From a bacterium Scap17 (GTDB lineage Bacteria > Pseudomonadota > Gammaproteobacteria > Pseudomonadales > Halomonadaceae), in NCBI GenBank assembly GCA_013376735.1, contig VINJ01000001.1, positions 3,224,001-3,288,000 of the forward strand: 64,000 bases of DNA, given 5' to 3'. The position numbers and the translations under genes are program-made. This document shows positions 44,049 through 51,460 of this stretch, in pieces. The stretch's first letter is position 1, and each line of letters starts with the position of its first letter. The notes under the pieces are model-generated. The model was not told where the DNA came from and did no database searches. It saw nothing but the letters and a program-made list of their open reading frames with translations.

Positions 44049-44112
44049 TGGAGCGGGAAACGAGATTCGATCGGACTGGCTTACCATCGGACTGGCGTTC
44101 CAGCTCGCGACC
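44049..44112 (-). pseudogene. Disrupted tRNA-Gly 3' half with two repeat units in the T-loop (copy 1)
   Basis: Positions 44049-44070 are identical to the last 22 nt of tRNA-Gly (T-loop end, T-stem, acceptor, CCA). The next 33 bases (44071-44103) are two 16-17-bp units beginning TCGGACTGGC, and then 44104-44112 resume tRNA-Gly sequence (CTCGCGACC) before similarity ends. The anticodon and D arms are missing, so it cannot be a functional tRNA. It lies at the 3' end of the tRNA operon, 19 bp past the last intact tRNA-Gly. Confidence 0.85.
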
Positions 44113-44131
44113 TATCGTTGCACTTTTCGAC

Positions 44132-44206
44132 TGGAGCGGGAAACGAGATTCGAACTCGCGACCCCAACCTTGGCAAGGTTGTGCTCTACCACTGAGCTAT
44201 TCCCGC
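44132..44206 (-). tRNA. tRNA-Gly(GCC), copy 1
   Basis: A 75-nt tRNA on the minus strand has acceptor GCGGGAA/TTCCCGC, anticodon loop TTGCCAA (GCC) and CCA encoded after discriminator T. It is identical in sequence to the three other copies. Confidence 0.97.
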
Positions 44207-44241
44207 CTGTCGAAACACAAAAACTGCGGCGTAAAACAGAA

Positions 44242-44317
44242 TGGCGTCCCATAGGGGGTTCGAACCCCTGTTACCGCCGTGAAAGGGCGGTGTCCTGGAC
44301 CACTAGACGAATGGGAC
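44242..44317 (-). tRNA. tRNA-Glu(TTC), copy 1
   Basis: A 76-nt tRNA on the minus strand has acceptor GTCCCAT/ATGGGAC, anticodon loop CTTTCAC (TTC), discriminator G and encoded CCA. It lies 35 bp upstream of a tRNA-Gly in the operon. Confidence 0.97.
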
Positions 44318-44321
44318 GTAC

Positions 44322-44396
44322 TGGAGCGGGAAACGAGATTCGAACTCGCGACCCCAACCTTGGCAAGGTTGTGCTCTACCACTGAGCTATTCCCGC
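44322..44396 (-). tRNA. tRNA-Gly(GCC), copy 2
   Basis: Same 75-nt sequence as copy 1. Its 3' end is only four bases from the next tRNA-Glu, so processing must be precise. Confidence 0.97.
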
Positions 44397-44466
44397 ACCG
44401 GGTGTCATGATCCTGTGACCACGACATCTGTCTTACTGCTGGCTTGCCACACCATCATGCTCTGCA

Positions 44467-44542
44467 TGGCGTCCCATAGGGGGTTCGAACCCCTGTTACC
44501 GCCGTGAAAGGGCGGTGTCCTGGACCACTAGACGAATGGGAC
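44467..44542 (-). tRNA. tRNA-Glu(TTC), copy 2
   Basis: Same 76-nt sequence as copy 1. It is preceded on the operon transcript by tRNA-Gly copy 3 with a four-base gap. Confidence 0.97.
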
Positions 44543-44546
44543 GTAC

Positions 44547-44621
44547 TGGAGCGGGAAACGAGATTCGAACTCGCGACCCCAACCTTGGCAAGGTTGTGCT
44601 CTACCACTGAGCTATTCCCGC
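44547..44621 (-). tRNA. tRNA-Gly(GCC), copy 3
   Basis: Same 75-nt sequence with encoded CCA, between tRNA-Glu copies 2 and 3. Confidence 0.97.
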
Positions 44622-44658
44622 AACACAAGCAGATCATGCGACCACACAAGACCGAAGA

Positions 44659-44734
44659 TGGCGTCCCATAGGGGGTTCGAACCCCTGTTACCGCCGTGAA
44701 AGGGCGGTGTCCTGGACCACTAGACGAATGGGAC
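44659..44734 (-). tRNA. tRNA-Glu(TTC), copy 3
   Basis: Same 76-nt sequence. Its 5' side lies four bases from the tRNA-Gly fragment at 44739. Confidence 0.97.
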
Positions 44735-44738
44735 ACAC

Positions 44739-44786
44739 TGGAGCGGGAAACGAGATTCGATCGGACTGGCGAACCAGCTCGCGACC
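44739..44786 (-). pseudogene. Disrupted tRNA-Gly 3' half with one repeat unit in the T-loop (copy 2)
   Basis: Positions 44739-44760 match the last 22 nt of tRNA-Gly. A 17-base unit (44761-44777, beginning TCGGACTGGC) is inserted in the T-loop, and 44778-44786 resume CTCGCGACC before similarity stops. On the transcript the insert contains CUGG-UUCG-CCAG, a stem with a UUCG tetraloop. It lies 22 bp downstream of tRNA-Gly copy 4. Confidence 0.85.
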
Positions 44787-44808
44787 TTGTCACACCACTT
44801 GTTCCGAA

Positions 44809-44883
44809 TGGAGCGGGAAACGAGATTCGAACTCGCGACCCCAACCTTGGCAAGGTTGTGCTCTACCACTGAGCTATTCCCGC
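44809..44883 (-). tRNA. tRNA-Gly(GCC), copy 4
   Basis: Same 75-nt sequence with encoded CCA. It is the first tRNA-Gly transcribed, after tRNA-Glu copy 4. Confidence 0.97.
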
Positions 44884-44909
44884 ACTCCGGTCTCTACGCT
44901 GCAAGAAAG

Positions 44910-44985
44910 TGGCGTCCCATAGGGGGTTCGAACCCCTGTTACCGCCGTGAAAGGGCGGTGTCCTGGACCACTAGACGAATGGGAC
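44910..44985 (-). tRNA. tRNA-Glu(TTC), copy 4
   Basis: Same 76-nt sequence. It is the first gene of the operon, about 25 bases from the predicted transcription start. Confidence 0.97.
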
Positions 44986-45016
44986 GTAACGTTCTTGCCT
45001 CGTCGAGGTGGCGCGT

Positions 45017-45045
45017 ATATTACAAAGCCCCTCCCCCTTCGTCAA
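45017..45045 (-). promoter_or_regulatory. Promoter of the tRNA-Glu/tRNA-Gly operon
   Basis: On the minus strand TTGACG (45045-45040) and TAATAT (45022-45017) have 17-bp spacing, with discriminator ACGCGCC typical of stringently controlled stable RNA promoters. A G-rich spacer is unusual. Confidence 0.85.
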
Positions 45046-45253
45046 CCCCCTGCTTCAACAGGATTTTTCCGGCGTTGGCCAAGTACATCCACCACATGCT
45101 TGTGGTCACGCCCTGACGCCCGCATTCTTGGGGTATGTACCGGGTTTGCGTGAAGACCGACAACCACTCTTTTCGAATTGCCGCGCAGGAGAATTTGCTT
45201 GCAGGTTCGCGCGAGCACGCATTCGAGAAACGCATAGATAGAGAGTAGAGATC

Positions 45254-45676
45254 ATGAGCGAACAAGACCCGCAGACTCAGGACAAGTTGATTCGCAGTGA
45301 AGAGGAATGGCGCAAGCGACTGACGCCGGAACAATACCGGGTGACGCGCGAGGCAGGGACCGAGCGCCCCTTCACCGGCGATCACGAAGTCAGCCCGACG
45401 CCGGGTACCTATCACTGCATCGCCTGTGACGCCAAGCTGTTCGACAACGACACCAAGTTCGACTCCGGCTGTGGCTGGCCAAGCTTCGACCGCCCCTATG
45501 ACGATGCCGCCGTCGAGGAGCACTTCGATACCAGCCATGGCATGCGTCGCGTGGAAGTGCGCTGTCGCCGCTGCGACTCCCATCTGGGGCACGTCTTCCC
45601 GGATGGCCCGACTGACACCGGTCAACGCTACTGCATCAACTCCGTCGCGCTACGCTTCAAGCCGATACGCGCCTGA
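45254..45676 (+). CDS. msrB: Peptide-methionine (R)-S-oxide reductase MsrB
   Basis: The 140-residue enzyme reduces the R-epimer of methionine sulfoxide. It has two zinc-binding CxxC pairs (CIAC and CRRC), the GCGWPSF motif and the catalytic Cys127 in RYCINS near the C-terminus. There is no signal peptide, so it is cytosolic, unlike the exported MsrA at 1954. ATG 45254 follows a GAG-rich stretch. It lies divergent from the tRNA operon. Confidence 0.96.
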   Translation: MSEQDPQTQDKLIRSEEEWRKRLTPEQYRVTREAGTERPFTGDHEVSPTPGTYHCIACDAKLFDNDTKFDSGCGWPSFDRPYDDAAVEEHFDTSHGMRRVEVRCRRCDSHLGHVFPDGPTDTGQRYCINSVALRFKPIRA

Positions 45677-45784
45677 CGCCCGAAACATGAAGAGTCGATA
45701 GAGAGCGCTGGGCAGTGATGACCGGATAGCGCGCCTCCATGGCCAGGCCGCCTCTGATAGAATGCGTCGCCATACGCGTCCCCT

Positions 45785-45855
45785 CCTCTCCCGCATGCCA
45801 TGTCGTGCCATCCCTGATGGATGAGCGCCTTTGCTGGCATGCGGGAAGAAGGAGG
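45785..45855 (+). promoter_or_regulatory. Structured leader upstream of ylqF
   Basis: An 11-bp perfect stem (45790-45800 with 45835-45845) can be extended by CCTCC with GGAGG (45851-45855), enclosing a small inner hairpin CATCC/GGATG (45809-45823). It lies 56 bases before the ylqF start. The GGAGG in the stem is not at ribosome-site distance from 45911, so any control would be by structure or transcription. Function is inferred. Confidence 0.5.
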
Positions 45856-45910
45856 CAGGACAGAGGCGACAGATCAACCGTCATACCCCTGACGGCAGGA
45901 GAGAAGCGAC

Positions 45911-46888
45911 ATGCTGGGCTGGTATCCGGGACATATGCACAAGGCACGCCGTCAGATAAAGGACGCGCTGCCCGAGATCGACGTGGTCATCGAAGTCCTC
46001 GATGCCCGCCTCCCCTACTCCAGCACCAATCCGGTGCTGTCCGAACTGACCCGCCACAAGCCGGTACTCAAGCTGCTGTCTCGCGCCGATCTGGCGGACC
46101 CGGCACGCACCCGCGAATGGGTCGAGTATTTCGATGGCCTGCCCAATACTCGTGCATTGGCGATCACCACGCTTGAGGCGCGTGATCTCAAGCAGATCCC
46201 GCGGCTGTGCCGCGAGATGGCCGGCCATATCCGCGTCGATCGTGATGCGCGCGTGATGGTGATGGGCATTCCCAACGTCGGCAAGTCGACGCTGATCAAT
46301 GGTCTGGCGGGTCGCAAGATCGCCAAGACCGGCAACGAGCCCGCCGTCACCAAGCGCCAGCAGAAGATTCGCATCGACGGTGGCATCGCTCTGATCGACA
46401 CCCCCGGGGTGATGTGGCCGAAGATCGAGGACCAGGCCAGCGCCTATCGTCTGGCCGGCAGCGGCGCGATCCGTGACACCGCCATCGATTACACCGATGT
46501 GGCAGTGATCGTCGCGGCGGAGCTGGCCAAGCGCTACCCCACGGAGCTGACCGCACGCTACAAGCTGAAGTCACTGCCGGCCTACAGCGCCAACCCTGAC
46601 GCCGAGCGCGTCGAGAGTGACGGCCCGCGCAAGGTCGATCTGATGGCGCTGTCCGGCTTCAATGGGGTCGCGATTCTGGAAGAGATCGCCAGCAAGCGCG
46701 GCGGCCTGCGTGCCGGTGGCATCATCGATCTGCACCGCGGCGCCGAGGTGCTGCTGCATGAACTGCGCGATGGCAAGCTGGGGCGCCTGACACTGGAAAC
46801 ACCCGCCGACATTCCTGCCGAGCCGGTGCCGGAAGCCAGTGGCGAGACAGAAGATGGAGCCGAGACGCGTGAGCAAGACAGCGAATAA
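45911..46888 (+). CDS. ylqF: Ribosome biogenesis GTPase YlqF/RbgA
   Basis: The 325-residue protein is a circularly permuted GTPase: the G4-like element (LSRADL, about residue 55) precedes G1 GIPNVGKST (about 117) and G3 DTPG (about 160), and a C-terminal helical domain follows. Bacillus RbgA assembles late 50S particles. Gammaproteobacterial homologues are less studied. ATG 45911 is preceded by an AGGAGAG site at slightly long spacing. The C-terminus has a short Glu-rich tail. A structured leader precedes the gene and a strong terminator follows. Confidence 0.93.
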   Translation: MLGWYPGHMHKARRQIKDALPEIDVVIEVLDARLPYSSTNPVLSELTRHKPVLKLLSRADLADPARTREWVEYFDGLPNTRALAITTLEARDLKQIPRLCREMAGHIRVDRDARVMVMGIPNVGKSTLINGLAGRKIAKTGNEPAVTKRQQKIRIDGGIALIDTPGVMWPKIEDQASAYRLAGSGAIRDTAIDYTDVAVIVAAELAKRYPTELTARYKLKSLPAYSANPDAERVESDGPRKVDLMALSGFNGVAILEEIASKRGGLRAGGIIDLHRGAEVLLHELRDGKLGRLTLETPADIPAEPVPEASGETEDGAETREQDSE

Positions 46889-46960
46889 CGCTACCAGAAC
46901 AAGGCGCTAACGCGACTCTCACCTGGCCCCCGCCTGTGGGGGACGCTTGAATACCAGTTG

Positions 46961-46996
46961 AAAATCCCGCCAGAAAATCTCTGGCGGGATTTTTTT
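46961..46996 (+). terminator. Terminator after ylqF
   Basis: A 13-bp stem (46961-46973 with 46981-46993) has a seven-base loop and T-run continuing to 46996, 72 bp past the stop. Confidence 0.93.
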
Positions 46997-47126
46997 CTGC
47001 CTGAACATCTCAAACCACAAATTTAACCACGCTATTGGCCCTTGGCCGTGGCGCGGCAGGCCAGCGCCGCGATATGCTGGACGCTCGCCCCTACACCTTA
47101 CGTGACGGAGATCTACGGAAAGCATC

Positions 47127-48365
47127 ATGGATACCGAGCAAAGAAAGCCCCGCGAAATTCGCAAGTCACACAAGCTGGACAACGTCTGCTATGACATTCG
47201 CGGGCCGGTTCTCGAACACGCCAAGCGTCTCGAGGACGAGGGCCATCGCATTCTCAAGCTCAATATCGGCAACCCGGCGCCCTTCGGCTTCGAGGCACCG
47301 GAAGAGATTCTGCAGGACGTGATGCGCAACCTGCCGACAGCGCAGGGCTATTGTGATTCCAAGGGGCTTTACTCTGCGCGCAAGGCGATCATGCAGGAGT
47401 GCCAGCGCAAGGATATCCAGGGTGTCGGGATCGAGGACATCTATGTCGGCAACGGCGTCTCGGAGCTGATCGTGCTGGCCATGCAGGCATTGCTCGATGA
47501 TGGCGACGAGCTGCTGGTACCGGCGCCGGATTACCCGCTATGGACCGCTGCCGCCAACCTGGCCGGTGGTCGCGCCGTGCACTATCTGTGTGACGAAGCG
47601 CAGGACTGGGCGCCCTCCATCGAGGACATCCGCGCCAAGGTGACCAGCCACACCAAGGGCATCGTGCTGATCAATCCGAACAATCCGACCGGTGCGGTCT
47701 ACCCGCCCGCGGTGGTGAAGGACATCCTGCAGGTCGCGCGCGAATTCGGTCTAGTGGTGTTCTCTGACGAGATCTACGACAAGATCCTCTATGACGGTAC
47801 CGAGCACGTCTCCACCGGCGCGCTGGCCGATGATCTGCTGGTCGTGACCATGAACGGTCTGTCCAAGAGCTACCGCTGCGCGGGCTTCCGCTCCGGCTGG
47901 ATGATTCTCTCCGGCGACAAGCGCCCGGCGGCCGACTTCATCTCCGGCCTCGACATGCTGGCCAGCATGCGCCTGTGCGCCAATGTGCCGGCGCAGCACG
48001 CCATCCAGACGGCGCTCGGTGGCTATCAGTCGATCAATGATCTGGTACTGCCGGGCGGACGCCTGCTGGCCCAGCGTGACGCGGCCTGGAAGAAGCTCAA
48101 CGAGATTCCCGGCGTCAGCTGCGTGAAGCCCAAGGGCGCGCTCTACATGTTCCCGCGGCTCGACCCCGAGATGTACCCCTTCGAGGACGATCAGCAGATG
48201 GTGCTGGAGCTGTTGCTGGAAGAGAAGATGCTGCTGGTGCAGGGCACCGCCTTCAACTGGCCGAATCCGGACCACCTGCGCATCGTCACCCTGCCCTACG
48301 CCGACCAGCTGGAAGAAGCCATCGAGCGCCTCGGCCGCTTCCTGGCACGACGCCGCAAGGCCTGA
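47127..48365 (+). CDS. alaA: Glutamate-pyruvate aminotransferase AlaA
   Basis: The 412-residue class I/II pyridoxal-phosphate aminotransferase makes alanine from pyruvate and glutamate. The PLP lysine is Lys247 in NGLSKSYRCAGFRSGW. The conserved INPNNPTGAVY, SDEIYDKILYDG and the N-terminal HKLDNVCYDIRGPVL phrase are as in AlaA (YfbQ). The length is typical. ATG 47127 has a GGAAAG site. The following 230 bases hold a 13-bp tandem repeat. Confidence 0.95.
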   Translation: MDTEQRKPREIRKSHKLDNVCYDIRGPVLEHAKRLEDEGHRILKLNIGNPAPFGFEAPEEILQDVMRNLPTAQGYCDSKGLYSARKAIMQECQRKDIQGVGIEDIYVGNGVSELIVLAMQALLDDGDELLVPAPDYPLWTAAANLAGGRAVHYLCDEAQDWAPSIEDIRAKVTSHTKGIVLINPNNPTGAVYPPAVVKDILQVAREFGLVVFSDEIYDKILYDGTEHVSTGALADDLLVVTMNGLSKSYRCAGFRSGWMILSGDKRPAADFISGLDMLASMRLCANVPAQHAIQTALGGYQSINDLVLPGGRLLAQRDAAWKKLNEIPGVSCVKPKGALYMFPRLDPEMYPFEDDQQMVLELLLEEKMLLVQGTAFNWPNPDHLRIVTLPYADQLEEAIERLGRFLARRRKA

Positions 48366-48428
48366 CATCGGCCCGGCCCCGCGCTCAAGGGGCTACGCAG
48401 GTCGCCTCCAGTGGTGATACCTTGCTGT

Positions 48429-48493
48429 CCTTGCAGATCGTCCTTGCAGATCGTCCTTGCAGATCGTTCTTGCAGACTGTTCTTGCAGACTAT
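48429..48493. repeat. Five tandem 13-bp units
   Basis: Three exact CCTTGCAGATCGT units (48429, 48442, 48455) are followed by two variant units (48468, 48481). They are intergenic between alaA and htpX, 64 bp past the alaA stop. Confidence 0.9.
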
Positions 48494-48598
48494 CGACGCA
48501 ATTTCTGCCCGCGCCACCGCCAGTGATTCATCTCACTGTCAGTATCGCGGGCAGATAATTGTGCCCTACCGATATATTGGCATTGGAGACCTGACCCC

Positions 48599-49498
48599 AT
48601 GATGCGGATAGCCCTTTTCCTGATCACCAACCTGGCGGTGGTGCTGCTGGCTAGTGTCACGCTGCGCCTGCTGGGCTTCGATGGCTACATGGAAGCCAAC
48701 GGCATCAACTACACGGCGCTGCTGATCTTCTGCTTCATCATCGGCATGGCCGGTTCAGTGATCTCGCTGTTTCTGTCCAAGACGATGGCCAAGTCCTCGA
48801 CCGGCACCGTGATCATCGAACAGCCGCAGAACGACACCGAGCGCTGGCTGCTGGACACCGTCGGTGAACTGGCGCGCGACGCTGGCATCAAGATGCCGGA
48901 AGTCGGCATCTTCCCGGCGCAGCAATCCAATGCCTTCGCCACCGGCTGGAACCGCAATGATGCGCTGGTCGCCGTCTCGGCCGGCCTGCTCAATCGCATG
49001 CGCCCCGAGGAAGTGCGCGCCGTGCTGGCGCACGAGATCGGCCACGTCGCCAACGGCGACATGGTGACGCTGACGCTGATCCAGGGCGTGGTGAATACCT
49101 TCGTGATGTTCTTCGCGCGTATCGCCGCACACGCCATCGACGCCTTCCTCAAGCGCGATGACGAGAATGGCGGCCTGGGCTTCTTCGGCTACATGGCCGT
49201 GGTCTTCGTGCTCGAACTGCTGCTGGGCCTGGTGGCCTCGATGATCGTCGCCTGGTTCTCGCGCTGGCGCGAATACCGTGCCGATGCCGCAGGCGCAGGC
49301 CTGGCGGGCAGCGGCTCGATGATCAATGCCTTGGCTCGCCTAAAGCAGGAACATGAGCTGCCGGACCAGATGCCCGACACCATGACCGCCTTCGCCATCA
49401 CCACCGGCAAGAGCCGCAAGCTGATGGAGCAGCTGTTCGCCAGCCACCCGCCGCTGGATGACCGTATCGCCGCGCTCAAGGCCGCTGCCTACAAGTAA
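48599..49498 (+). CDS. htpX: Membrane zinc metalloprotease HtpX
   Basis: The 299-residue M48 protease degrades misfolded inner-membrane proteins. Two N-terminal membrane helices (about residues 3-25 and 38-60) precede the zinc site HEIGH (145-149), with a further Glu in the [10 protein letters not shown] block. Two more hydrophobic segments lie between (about 160-225). It aligns with E. coli HtpX from the [15 protein letters not shown] start onwards, so ATG 48599 is used. No heat-shock promoter was recognised. Confidence 0.96.
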   Translation: MMRIALFLITNLAVVLLASVTLRLLGFDGYMEANGINYTALLIFCFIIGMAGSVISLFLSKTMAKSSTGTVIIEQPQNDTERWLLDTVGELARDAGIKMPEVGIFPAQQSNAFATGWNRNDALVAVSAGLLNRMRPEEVRAVLAHEIGHVANGDMVTLTLIQGVVNTFVMFFARIAAHAIDAFLKRDDENGGLGFFGYMAVVFVLELLLGLVASMIVAWFSRWREYRADAAGAGLAGSGSMINALARLKQEHELPDQMPDTMTAFAITTGKSRKLMEQLFASHPPLDDRIAALKAAAYK

Positions 49499-49541
49499 GC
49501 TGCGCCAATCCTGCACGGCCTGAATGGCCCCTGCAGACAGC

Positions 49542-49578
49542 AAAAAGCCCGCCACGTGATCCACGTGGCGGGCTTTTT
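49542..49578. terminator. Bidirectional terminator between htpX and nhaC
   Basis: A perfect 17-bp stem (49542-49558 with 49562-49578) with a three-base loop begins with five A and ends with five T, so it works for both convergent genes. Confidence 0.95.
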
Positions 49579-49600
49579 CTCTTTATCCCTCAGGGCTGAG

Positions 49601-51157
49601 TCAGCGTGACTCCGAGGTCTCGTGGGGCGTATCCAGCACCAGCGACTCGGCCAGCGGCGTCGGCTCCACACCCTCCTCGACCTCACCGTCCTCCAGTCGC
49701 TCCAGCTTGAAGCCAACCATGGCGTAGGCCACCGCCAGCGCCAGATTGATCAGGTTGAACAGCGCAAACGGCAGGTAGCTCAGGGTCGCGACACCCAGAG
49801 TGGCCGCCATGTAGGCGCCGCAGCTGTTCCAGGGAATCAGCGGCGAGGTGATGGTGCCGGAGTCCTCCAGCGCACGTGACAGGTTGACCGGCGCCAGGCG
49901 ACGGCGACGGAACTCGGCGCGATACATGCGCCCCGGCAGGATGACCGAGATGTACTGATCGCCGGTCACCACGTTGGAGGCCAGGCAGGTCCCCAGTGTG
50001 GTGATGACCAGCGAACCGGCGTTGCGTGTCGCGCCCAGAAGGCTCTGCACCAGACGCTCCAGCAGGCCAAGGCGTTCGATCACGCCACCGAAGGTCATCG
50101 CCGACAGGATCAGCCACACGGTGTTGAGCATGCTGCTCATGCCGCCCTTGGAGAGCAGCGAGTCGATCACCTCATCACCGCTGTGGGAGACATAGCCATC
50201 GAACATCGACATCCACACGCCCTTGAGCAGCGCCATGGCGGTGGACATGTCAGTGACGCTTGCCAGCCCCACCACCGCCTGTGGCTGGAAGATGACCGCA
50301 AAGACCGCGCCCAGCGCCGCGCCGATGAAGATGGCCGGGAAGGCGGGCATCTGACGCACGGCCATCACCAGCAGCACCAGCAGCGGAATCAGCAGGTGCA
50401 GGCCGATGTTGAACTGCTCGCCCAGCTGGGCACGCAGGTTGGCGACCTGCTCCGGCGTCTGCAGACTGGAGACGGAGTCGTGGCCGAGCCACAGAAAGCC
50501 TGCCAGCGCGAGCAGGATGCTGGGCACGGTCGTCCACAGCATGTGGCGGATATGCGCGAACAGCGTGGTGCCGGCCGCTGCCGGCGCCAGATTGGTGGTA
50601 TCGGACAGCGGCGAGAGCTTGTCACCGAAGTAGGCCCCGGAAATCACCGCGCCGGCGGTAATCGCCTCGGACAGCCCCAGGCCATCGGCGATGCCGATCA
50701 GTCCGATGCCGATGGTACCGGCGACCGTCCACGAGCTACCCACCGACAGCGCTACCAGCGCGCACAGCAGACAGGCGGAGGCATAGAAGTACTGCGGCGC
50801 GATCACGTCCAGGCCGTAGTAGATCATCGCCGGCACGGTGCCGCCGAGAATCCAGGTGCCGATCATCGCGCCGACCGCGAGCAGGATCAGGATCGCACCC
50901 AGCGAGATCTGGATGCCCTTGTTGATTCCCTCCTCGATATCGCTCCAGCGATAGCCATTCTTGAGGCCGATGATCCCTGCGATCATCGCGCCGGACAGCA
51001 GCGCGACCTGATTCGGCCCCCAGGAGGCATCGGCACCGAACAGCACCACCGCCAGTACCAGCATGGCGATGACCAGCACGATGGGAATCAGGGCATCCAG
51101 CAGAGAAGGCGGACGATAGCCGCCGTCCTCAGCAGAGTTATCAGGGTGTGGTTGCAT
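49601..51157 (-). CDS. nhaC: NhaC-family Na+/H+ antiporter
   Basis: The 518-residue protein has about 12 membrane segments and matches the NhaC family: AGAVISGAYFGDKLSPLSDTTNLAPAAAGT, SNVVTGDQYISVILPGRMY and SGTITSPLIPWNSCGAYMA. NhaC antiporters exchange Na+ for H+, fitting a salt-loving organism. ATG 51157 is used, though its ribosome site is weak. It carries a short acidic tail (EDGEVEEGVEPTP). Confidence 0.92.
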   Translation of the reverse strand: MQPHPDNSAEDGGYRPPSLLDALIPIVLVIAMLVLAVVLFGADASWGPNQVALLSGAMIAGIIGLKNGYRWSDIEEGINKGIQISLGAILILLAVGAMIGTWILGGTVPAMIYYGLDVIAPQYFYASACLLCALVALSVGSSWTVAGTIGIGLIGIADGLGLSEAITAGAVISGAYFGDKLSPLSDTTNLAPAAAGTTLFAHIRHMLWTTVPSILLALAGFLWLGHDSVSSLQTPEQVANLRAQLGEQFNIGLHLLIPLLVLLVMAVRQMPAFPAIFIGAALGAVFAVIFQPQAVVGLASVTDMSTAMALLKGVWMSMFDGYVSHSGDEVIDSLLSKGGMSSMLNTVWLILSAMTFGGVIERLGLLERLVQSLLGATRNAGSLVITTLGTCLASNVVTGDQYISVILPGRMYRAEFRRRRLAPVNLSRALEDSGTITSPLIPWNSCGAYMAATLGVATLSYLPFALFNLINLALAVAYAMVGFKLERLEDGEVEEGVEPTPLAESLVLDTPHETSESR

Positions 51158-51460
51158 TCAGGACACCATCTTCAAGAAATGAGGACGCCGACACGCCGCG
51201 TGGTGACGGGCATGGCAGAAGACACGGAGAATGGGGAGCAACGCCGCAGCGTCAGGCGGGGCATGCCGTCAAGGCCAACCCCTGCGCGTGTCGCCAGGCG
51301 ATCTGGGCCGCATTATATCGACCAAGGTCGAAGACCGAAACGGTCATGGATGCAGCCATGCCACAAGGCTCTCGTCCATCAGGCGACCTCCACAACGCGA
51401 ACGCCCCCGCCAGCAGGGCTGACGGGGGCGTTGCAGGGCGGCTTGCGAATCACGCCGTGA
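51158..51460. other. Intergenic region, pdxB / nhaC
   Basis: The 303 bases lie between pdxB and nhaC on the same strand. The pdxB terminator is at 51400-51432. The rest should carry the nhaC promoter, but no consensus was found. Confidence 0.45.
51400..51432 (-). terminator. Terminator after pdxB
   Basis: A 15-bp GC-rich stem (51400-51414 with 51418-51432) has one G-T pair, a three-base loop and two As on the plus strand before it, 28 bp past the pdxB stop. Confidence 0.75.
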
